Below, in pieces: positions 57,869 to 64,000 of a stretch of 64,000 bases of DNA (positions are counted from its first letter, which is position 1; every line of letters starts with the position of its first letter). Source of the DNA: Flavobacteriaceae bacterium (GTDB lineage: Bacteria; Bacteroidota; Bacteroidia; Flavobacteriales; Flavobacteriaceae). Location of the stretch: positions 62,001-126,000 of the forward strand of contig JAPOSZ010000014.1 of assembly GCA_026709415.1 (NCBI GenBank), in the 5' to 3' direction. Made by a program: the position numbers and the translations under genes. The notes under the pieces are model-generated. The model saw only the letters and a list, made by a program, of their open reading frames with translations, did no database searches and was not told where the DNA came from.

Positions 57869-58179
57869 CTCAACCTGAGTTTGTTCATCATCTAGAGCTA
57901 GAAAAAATAGGGTCTCAAAGATGAATACTGATTAGTCAAACTGGCAAGGGTTTTCAAATCCTTTTAATTACAAGGTTTTTCAACCAAACAGAAAGCTCTG
58001 AAATTTCAAACGAATCTATAGATTCATTATCAACCCCTTGTTGTCATTCATTGGATGACAACATGATAGAATAAAGCATCTTCAATTAATTGATTCTATC
58101 CTAATGTATGTGAATCTAAATCCATCTTTTTAGGATGGGATAACACGGCATTTCTAAAATTTTAAAGCTTCGAAAGTCT
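57869..58179. other. decayed sequence following the XRE fragment
   Basis: The first about 140 bases contain frameshifted remains of the XRE antitoxin. The rest (58006-58179) has no recognised content. Confidence 0.35.
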
Positions 58180-58291
58180 TTAGTAACAATGGTAAAGAAT
58201 GATTAAAAAACATCACAGTATCAATTGATTGATGATATTAGAGTGGTTATGAACGATACACGCAGCCATACTATACTAGTTTAGAAGATTA
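58180..58291 (+). pseudogene. decayed second copy of the 3' end of the AlbA_2 ATPase gene
   Basis: The segment reads TSQYQLIDDIRVVMNDTRSH in frame. It parallels TPKYQLIDESELLLTIYAAE at the end of the 56445-57695 gene, including the final TAGAAGATT before the stop. Similarity at DNA level is obvious across about 100 bases, with several substitutions and small gaps. Confidence 0.6.
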
Positions 58292-58367
58292 GCTTTTGCA
58301 GATTCATTGAGAAGATAGCGCTACAATCCATGAACTTTGTATTTAATCGCTCCTTAAAAAGTTCAAA

Positions 58368-58898
58368 ATGGACCTCCAGTCCTTTTCTATGGGGGTTTCT
58401 TGGTGTCCTACTGGCTCCAACAAGGTTTTGAAATCGGCTAGGCAAGGCGTCTCTTGGTCTCAAAATCTTGAAGAAATGATTCCAAAAGGAGAGCCCAAAC
58501 AACCTCCATGGTTGGACTCGGCATGGAAAGCTATCCCCCATCCCAAACATAACATCAAGTGGCTTGCCGATGCCATCGATGGGTCTTTTTTTGAAAACGC
58601 CTTTGCTCCATGGTATGCCAACAAAGGCTGTCAAGCCATCTCCATTCGTGTGATGGTGGGTTGTTGGATACTGAAACGGCTTGACCATCTGGGTGATGAA
58701 ACCCTCATGGAGCGATGGATAGAGAACCCCACCATGACGTCCTTCACCGGTTTGGAGTTCATGAAACACCAACCACCCTGTGACCCTTCTGGTGAGCGCC
58801 CATTCCCCCGTCATCTAGGCCTCTTTGGCAGCTATGAAATAGCATTGAAAGCAATGCGTGGAACCATGAGTCCAAGATGTTCTTTGTTACTTTTTTAG
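58368..58898 (+). pseudogene. IS5-family transposase, N-terminal fragment
   Basis: An ORF of about 176 codons holding the N-terminal DUF772-type domain of an IS5-family transposase. It reads IKWLADAIDGSFFENAFAPWYANKG, then VMVGCWILKRLDHLGDETLMERWIENP, SFTGLEFMKHQPPCDPS. The catalytic DDE domain is absent and the frame ends in unrelated sequence (MSPRCSLLLF). Composition is richer in GC than the surroundings. Dead relic. Confidence 0.7.
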
Positions 58899-59069
58899 GA
58901 GGTCTCCATTTTCAGTTCAAAGAACTTTGATAATAAAAATAATAGAACTATAACTGATAAAAAAGACTTTTTAAGGAGCAACTATTGAGTTAGAAAGCCT
59001 TGTCTATCATCTTCAGTTAAAAGATGTCAGCCATACAAGTTCCCTACATGATTCTTTTATCGATTTGAT

Positions 59070-59363
59070 TCATCCAATGAGTCCAAAGGACTTAACAATT
59101 AACAAAGTCAATAAAACAAACAAAAATCCCCCTGCAATTCGTATCCATCCAATATTAACTTTTTGAGTATTCAAGTCTTTTTGCAAAGGGCCCACGATGT
59201 TTTGAAGTTTGTTTATATCATTTCTGAGATGATTGATTTCAATTTCAAGCCCATGAATCTTCGTATAGGTATCATCTACCTTTTTGCTTAGGGGTCGTAT
59301 TAATTCTTGTATCTCTTTTTTAAGTTCTAAGAAGTCTTGTTTCGTGGCTGGTTGGTCTTTCAT
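59070..59363 (-). CDS. small coiled-coil protein with C-terminal membrane helix
   Basis: A 97-residue protein. A charged coiled coil (FLELKKEIQELIRPLSKKVD through LRNDINKLQNIVG) is followed by a single hydrophobic helix (IAGGFLFVLLTLLIV, about 76-92). No enzyme motif. The layout resembles phage XhlA-like or holin-accessory proteins, but similarity is only architectural. Its ATG overlaps the TGA of a damaged upstream frame (ATGA), and it lies in an IS-rich island. A CATCTTTG box (59390-59397) with a C9 tract at the -33 distance precedes it. Confidence 0.5.
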   Translation of the reverse strand: MKDQPATKQDFLELKKEIQELIRPLSKKVDDTYTKIHGLEIEINHLRNDINKLQNIVGPLQKDLNTQKVNIGWIRIAGGFLFVLLTLLIVKSFGLIG

Positions 59364-59389
59364 GGTTTAAATTGTGATAACCTCCTTAC

Positions 59390-59423
59390 AAAGATGCAAA
59401 ACATTTGAAGAATTGGGGGGGGG
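59390..59423 (-). promoter_or_regulatory. candidate promoter with C9 tract at the -33 position
   Basis: CATCTTTG (59390-59397, one mismatch to TAnnTTTG) has its -33 position 19 bases upstream at 59417-59420, inside a C9 run (59415-59423 read on the minus strand). Same layout as the G9 promoter at 29956-29986. Confidence 0.35.
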
Positions 59424-59700
59424 TAAAGACCTTTGATACTCTCAATTTCTACTAGGCGTAAAAGCAAAGAGTAGGTATGATTCAACTTCACCGATTTCAC
59501 TTCTACGGATTTGAGTTCTGTGCGAAGTTGTATCCATTGGCCTGCTTTTAGACCTTCAACTTTGAGATATGATGCCCCCCTTTTTGTAAATCATCGCAAA
59601 AATGATTGAGAATCAAGGCATAAAACAAAGGAACTAATATCCTTTTGTAACCACATAGGCAACTCATGGGTAATGGGTACGCCAGTTTCCGATGATTTTT
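59424..59700 (-). pseudogene. damaged ORF of unknown family upstream of the coiled-coil gene
   Basis: A minus-strand frame reads SSETGVPITHELPMWLQKDI, SSFVLCLDSQSFLR, then TGA. The same frame continues FTKRGASYLKVEGLKAGQWI and QLRTELKSVEVKSVKLNHTY up to the C9 run, and stops at the next gene's ATG. One nonsense codon in an otherwise coding-like sequence suggests a recent pseudogene. I do not recognise the family. Confidence 0.4.
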
Positions 59701-59935
59701 TGGCAACTTACCGATAGGGGGTCAAAAGAGTGCATGGATTCAAATAAAAAGGTGTCAAGTGGTTACGAAGGGATATAATTCCTTTCATTTTATCACATGT
59801 TGAATAATGTGTTAAACCCCAAAAAAGACTAAATTGTGATAGTTTTTTCTAAATTATAGTTGCGCGGAATAAAATCTCCATATTCAATGAAATGAGCCAT
59901 TTTCATTCTGTTAATGCAAGTCAATTTAAACCGAA

Positions 59936-61369
59936 ATGATACGAACAAAAAATCATGATGTCGTTCCAATAGGACAAAAAGTGGCTTTTGGATCAGGTCA
60001 TTTGGCAAACCAATTGTTTCCAGCAGCATTGGGCGTCTTCATGATTGTTTTGGTATTGGCTCTCAAAATGGATCCGTTACTCGCCGGTCTATTAGCGTCT
60101 TTGCCCCGATTATTGGATGCGTTAACCGATCCGATCATGGGGTATATTTCGGATAACACCAAATCAAGATGGGGTAGAAGAAAACCTTATATTTTTTTAG
60201 GTGCCGTTATCACCGGCGTGAGTTTTATGGCCATGTGGCAATTATATCCAGAAAATTCACAGACTTATAACTTCTACTACTTTTTGATTTTATCTCTTCT
60301 ATTTTATATTGGGTATACCATTTTTGCGACACCCTTGATTGGACTGGGATATGAAATGACTCCGGACTATCATGAGAGAACGCGATTGATGGGAGTCTCT
60401 CAATTCATGGGTCAAATGGCATGGATGCTTGCTCCATGGGCTTGGGTTTTAATTTATAATCAAGATTTATATCCTTCCGCCCCTGAGGGAGCTCGAAATT
60501 TAGCCATTTGGGTTGGTGGACTATGTATTGTATTGGGGATGATGCCAGCATTCTTTTGTAAAGAAATTCCACAATCATCGATTGTCAATCAAGCAAAGTT
60601 GTCCTTGAAAGCTATGTATGGCAATTTTGTTGACTTGTTTCGATCGGTGGTGAAAGCGTTTTCAAATCGACCCTTTTTGAAATTATGTGCTGCGACCTTT
60701 TTGGTGTTTAATGGGTTCCAAACGATTGCGGGGTTTTCTTTTTACATCATCATCTTTTATCTCTACAATGGCGACGATCAATTAGCGGGCCATTGGCCAG
60801 CATGGTTTGGTACGGTGAGTGCTTTCGCAACGGCTTTTTTGGTCATTCCGGTGATTACTCGTTGGTCTGTCAAATGGGGTAAAAAAAATGCGTTCATTGT
60901 GGCAACGCTGATCTCGATTGTTGGTTATGCTTTAAAGTGGTGGGGGTTTCATCCTGGAAATCCATATTTGATGTTTCTGCCTATTCCATTCATGTGTTTT
61001 GGTATTGGTGGGTTGTTTACACTGATGATGTCCATGACGGCAGATGTTTGTGATTTAGACGAATTAAAAAACGGGATGCCACGAAGAGAAGGTTTGTTTG
61101 GGGCTGTCTATTGGTGGATGGTGAAACTCGGCAATGCGATTGCTCTTTTGATTAGTGGGGCGGTTTTGAAGTATGTCGGGTTTGATCAAAATATCACACA
61201 ACAAACCGTCGAAACGATGACCCAACTTCGCATGGCAGATATTGCCATCCCTGCTATTTCAGCTGCTCTTGCCATCGTGGTGATGTGGCATTATAACATC
61301 ACTGAAAAAGTAGCCAATGAAATTCGTCAAAAACTAGTCAAAAGACGTGGTGAGTTATCTTCAACGTAG
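59936..61369 (+). CDS. GPH-type sugar:cation symporter (MFS superfamily)
   Basis: A 477-residue transporter with 12 predicted hydrophobic segments, of the glycoside-pentoside-hexuronide (MelB-like) family. Typical motifs: FGSGHLANQLFPAALG at the N-terminus, ALTDPIMGYISDNTKSRWGRRKPYI (the family's conserved Asp plus the RWGRRKP loop), and YHERTRLMGVSQFMGQ. The C-half motif is MSMTADVCDLDELKNGMPRREGLFGAVYWW. It imports a sugar or glycoside with H+ or Na+. It stands alone, convergent with the metalloprotease gene. The nearest carbohydrate genes are the GH94-like protein and the fucosidase. Confidence 0.92.
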   Translation: MIRTKNHDVVPIGQKVAFGSGHLANQLFPAALGVFMIVLVLALKMDPLLAGLLASLPRLLDALTDPIMGYISDNTKSRWGRRKPYIFLGAVITGVSFMAMWQLYPENSQTYNFYYFLILSLLFYIGYTIFATPLIGLGYEMTPDYHERTRLMGVSQFMGQMAWMLAPWAWVLIYNQDLYPSAPEGARNLAIWVGGLCIVLGMMPAFFCKEIPQSSIVNQAKLSLKAMYGNFVDLFRSVVKAFSNRPFLKLCAATFLVFNGFQTIAGFSFYIIIFYLYNGDDQLAGHWPAWFGTVSAFATAFLVIPVITRWSVKWGKKNAFIVATLISIVGYALKWWGFHPGNPYLMFLPIPFMCFGIGGLFTLMMSMTADVCDLDELKNGMPRREGLFGAVYWWMVKLGNAIALLISGAVLKYVGFDQNITQQTVETMTQLRMADIAIPAISAALAIVVMWHYNITEKVANEIRQKLVKRRGELSST

Positions 61370-61443
61370 TCTCTACTAAACTATGGGACTCTACCAAATG
61401 GAGTCTTCCATCAAGATGCTCTTCAAGAGTTCGATTTGAAGCT

Positions 61444-63795
61444 TCAATCAAATAAATCATTTAATTCGTTAAAGCAATACGTATAATGAGCTTTTAATAG
61501 CTGGTTTCCACTTCTCATTTTGGATTTATAAGACTTTAAAAGACCATTGGCATGACCAAGAAACAATCCTTTGATTTCAGGTAGGTAACCAGCATCTTCG
61601 TTTTCTTGGGCATGGACAATAATATCCACCAATGTTTTTTCTAAACTCCTAGAAAAAGCATTATTTGAAGATGATGTCAGGTTGGTGATATCCGATATGA
61701 GCTGATCCAAGAAGGCATCTACAGAAAGCGAGTTCCCTAAAACAGTATACTGCGTGGATAACATTCGATTGAGATTGTAATCGCTGAGTAATCTTCTGAG
61801 TGTCGCTTGTTGAATATTTGAGACGCGTTGAAATAATCCATCGGAACTGAATTTGGAGACTAGTTTTTTTTCGATTAGCCAGGAGGGTGTTTTCCATAAC
61901 TGGTTGTTTAAAAAATGGAGAGCATCCAATTGCTTTTCAGCATCAACCACAACATAAGGGTCTCTATTTTGTCCTTTATTAACAATCGTTTGATGGACCC
62001 CACCAACGATGCGAGCCACATGATTGACATAACGAGAATACACGCTCAGTAATTCGTTGTGTAACTCTTCTAAGTCGTCATAAGATTGTCCCTCATTGGT
62101 TGTCCATGTTTCTAAATTTTCAGCGACAATTTTTAAGTTTTTTAGTCCGTATCCGCTGGCTTTGATGGGATCATCACCGATGTTTTCGGTTTGTGAATCC
62201 GGATCGGAACCCCCAGAGCCAAACATATAAATCGGATCGGTACTTTTTTCATCCACCATTTGATTCAATAGTTCTCTTTCGGATTCGGGTGTTTCTCCAT
62301 CAAAATATCGATAGCCCCATTCGATGGAGTACTCATCATAGGGCCCTAGTTTTCTGACAAATCGAATATTGCTATCTCCTGGTTGGGCAACATAATTATA
62401 ACGAGCATAGTCCATGAGGGTTGTGGCAATGCCATATTTTTGAGTAAAAGATCCTGAACGCAGCGAGTCCACGGGATACGCTGAACTAGCTTTCATATTA
62501 TGGGGGAGTCCTAGGGCATGTCCGATTTCGTGGGCGATCACTTGTCGCATCATTTCACCGATTTCACTTTCAGGCGTTTCTAATGTTCTTGCTTTGGGAT
62601 TCGCGGCCGCTGTTTCTAGTAAATATCGGTTTCGATAGGATCGGAGATGGTTATGATACCATATGATATCACTTTCTATTATTTCACCGGTTCTTGGATC
62701 CGAAACACTTGGCCCCATGGCGTTTCGTGTTGTTGAAGCCACATAACGCACGGTCGAATAGCGTATATCTTCAGGACTAAAATCAGGATCTTCTTCCTTT
62801 GATGGCGGATCCTTGGCAACAATGGCATTTTTAAACCCGGCTTTTTCAAACGCTGTATTCCAATCTTCAATCCCTTGTTTAAAATAGGGCCTCCATTGAT
62901 GTGGCGTTGCTGGATCTAGATAATAAACGATTTGTTTTTTTGGTTCTACAAGTTCCCCTCGGTTGTAGGCTTCTGTATCGCTAGGTTCTAGCCGCCATCT
63001 TCTAACAATCGAAAAATCATCCGATTTTAAAGCCTTCGAACTGTAGTTGTATTTGGTAAGCGTAAACCATCCCACACGAGGGTCTTCATACCGAATAGGC
63101 ATTAAATCTTGGGGTAATAAAATCAGTGAATGATTCACCTCAAAACTAAAGGTGTCACTAGTGTTTCCCGATGCAGGCTTTGAAATATTATAGGTCATGG
63201 TTCGATGGACTTCCACGTTTTTTTCAAAGCTTCGAATGGAATTAAAAAAACTTCGATTAGAATCGAGTGATCCAATGCCGTATTGGGTTTTGATTGAGTT
63301 GCTGAGGATATTAAACCCAGGGGAATCATTACTAAAATAGGAACTGACATCAATCAAGTAACGATCTTGTTCTTTATTTTTTATTTCAAAAGCAGCAATA
63401 ATTGGAGGTTTGTTATTTTGTTCCACACTGATTTTGATGGGATCCCCTTCTTGGGCAAGATTCACATAGGATTGCTGGGTGATTAAAATCTTTTTTCCGT
63501 TTTTTTCAAAGTGAATCAATTGTTCACTGGTCTTGGATCCAGCATTAACATAGGGGGAATATCTTGAAGGTAATTTTGCCAATCTAGTGACCATCAAAAA
63601 GTCAGTTTCAAGGATACTATCATTGATTTCAAAAAACAACTTTTCATCCGAGAGATAAGTATTGATGATCCCATTATTTCGTTCCATATCAACCACTAAG
63701 GAGTCGATGGGTTTGCCTTCATCCTTATCTTTTGTTTGAGAAAATGCGACTGTTGAAAAAAGGATGACCGTTAAAAAGAGGCTTGAAAATTTCAT
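61444..63795 (-). CDS. secreted zinc-dependent metalloprotease (DUF5117/DUF5118 type)
   Basis: A 783-residue exported protease. The signal peptide MKFSSLFLTVILFSTVAFSQ is followed by the DUF5118/DUF5117 N-terminal region (MVTRLAKLPSRYSPYVNAGS; VGWFTLTKYNYSSKALKSDD). The metzincin-like zinc site is HEIGHALGLPHN (His422, His426, His432). The C-terminal domain is helical. Length matches the Bacteroidota family (about 780-850). The frame extends 26 codons upstream, but ATG 63795 starts the signal peptide. Likely role is degradation of extracellular or periplasmic protein. It is the last gene in the window. Confidence 0.92.
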   Translation of the reverse strand: MKFSSLFLTVILFSTVAFSQTKDKDEGKPIDSLVVDMERNNGIINTYLSDEKLFFEINDSILETDFLMVTRLAKLPSRYSPYVNAGSKTSEQLIHFEKNGKKILITQQSYVNLAQEGDPIKISVEQNNKPPIIAAFEIKNKEQDRYLIDVSSYFSNDSPGFNILSNSIKTQYGIGSLDSNRSFFNSIRSFEKNVEVHRTMTYNISKPASGNTSDTFSFEVNHSLILLPQDLMPIRYEDPRVGWFTLTKYNYSSKALKSDDFSIVRRWRLEPSDTEAYNRGELVEPKKQIVYYLDPATPHQWRPYFKQGIEDWNTAFEKAGFKNAIVAKDPPSKEEDPDFSPEDIRYSTVRYVASTTRNAMGPSVSDPRTGEIIESDIIWYHNHLRSYRNRYLLETAAANPKARTLETPESEIGEMMRQVIAHEIGHALGLPHNMKASSAYPVDSLRSGSFTQKYGIATTLMDYARYNYVAQPGDSNIRFVRKLGPYDEYSIEWGYRYFDGETPESERELLNQMVDEKSTDPIYMFGSGGSDPDSQTENIGDDPIKASGYGLKNLKIVAENLETWTTNEGQSYDDLEELHNELLSVYSRYVNHVARIVGGVHQTIVNKGQNRDPYVVVDAEKQLDALHFLNNQLWKTPSWLIEKKLVSKFSSDGLFQRVSNIQQATLRRLLSDYNLNRMLSTQYTVLGNSLSVDAFLDQLISDITNLTSSSNNAFSRSLEKTLVDIIVHAQENEDAGYLPEIKGLFLGHANGLLKSYKSKMRSGNQLLKAHYTYCFNELNDLFD

Positions 63796-64000
63796 GAATC
63801 GAGTGTATTGAATAAAGTGGTGATGAATTAAATTTTTACGAAACAGACTCTGCAAATTACTCATTTGAAACATTCAAATTTTAAATTATTTGAGGCAATG
63901 TTTAAGGAAGCATCATTGAAATGAGTCTTTTATTATGAAAATTGGAATTCTTCCACTGGCAACTTATTTTAGCATCCCGTGATACGATAAAAGTGTCAAA

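Noticed and set aside
59070..59363. Prophage lysis module suggested by the XhlA-like layout
   Set aside because: No endolysin, tail or integrase genes are nearby. The similarity is only coiled coil plus one membrane helix.
63874..64000. Start of a further gene (MKIGILPLATYFSIP) at the right edge
   Set aside because: It stops at TGA after 15 codons. No promoter or family match is visible in the remaining bases.

Overview
This window is from a Bacteroidota (Bacteroidetes) chromosome with an AT-rich background. Several things support that placement. The promoters carry TAnnTTTG -7 boxes. A 6S-like RNA lies between zapA and rny. murA is preceded by a DUF4290 gene and has Asp at the catalytic Cys position. 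There is an OmpA-type protein with thrombospondin-3 calcium repeats, a ResB-CcsA fusion, a DUF2911 protein, a START-like domain protein and a menaquinone pathway. Most core genes are intact, but the spaces between them are unusually long and hold decayed genes and insertion-sequence relics, so part of the genome appears to be eroding.

Layout. 1-5.3 kb: end of a decayed membrane gene, then minus-strand genes for an S10 peptidase, an OmpA/TSP3 protein and an M23 peptidase. 5.3-7.8 kb: coiled-coil protein, zapA, 6S RNA, rny. 7.8-14.8 kb: a minus-strand cluster of glycosylasparaginase, GMC oxidoreductase, gluconate-2-dehydrogenase-subunit-3-like protein, glpK, a badly damaged glpD, and glpF. 15-24 kb: cutC, tRNA-Met, START-like protein, a class IV aminotransferase-like protein apparently lacking its PLP lysine, yqgE, HU, fmt, DUF493, DUF4290, murA, DUF2911. 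24.3-29.8 kb: ilvD-ilvB-ilvN-ilvC operon, with a long class II ketol-acid reductoisomerase, closed by a terminator.

29.9-35.6 kb is the accessory highlight. It holds a GC-rich, foreign-looking surface lipoprotein gene with seven InlB-like beta repeats, an Asp/Pro linker and 19 DUF285 (BspA-like) repeats. Its signal peptide is separated from the body by a C8 tract that leaves it one base out of frame. A G9 tract sits at the expected -33 position of its promoter. This looks like a two-level phase-variation locus that is OFF in this sequence. Decayed transposases follow it.

35.6-55.9 kb: GH29 fucosidase, Na+/H+ antiporter, menB, menD, a sodium:solute symporter paired with a PIG-L deacetylase, maf, a KdsC-type phosphatase, cytochrome c biogenesis ccsBA, arginase and a 1136-residue GH94-like protein. 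55.9-59.9 kb is a second graveyard: IS3 and IS5 relics, an AlbA_2/RecG-like ATPase gene with an internal amber stop, a partial second copy of its 3' end, a decayed XRE antitoxin gene, and a coiled-coil/TM ORF that also has a C9 tract at its -33 position. 59.9-63.9 kb: a GPH-type sugar transporter and a secreted zinc metalloprotease.

House-keeping groups (division and RNA decay, BCAA synthesis, menaquinone, cytochrome c assembly) sit beside genes for scavenging extracellular sugars and peptides: fucosidase, glycosylasparaginase, peptidases, GPH transporter.
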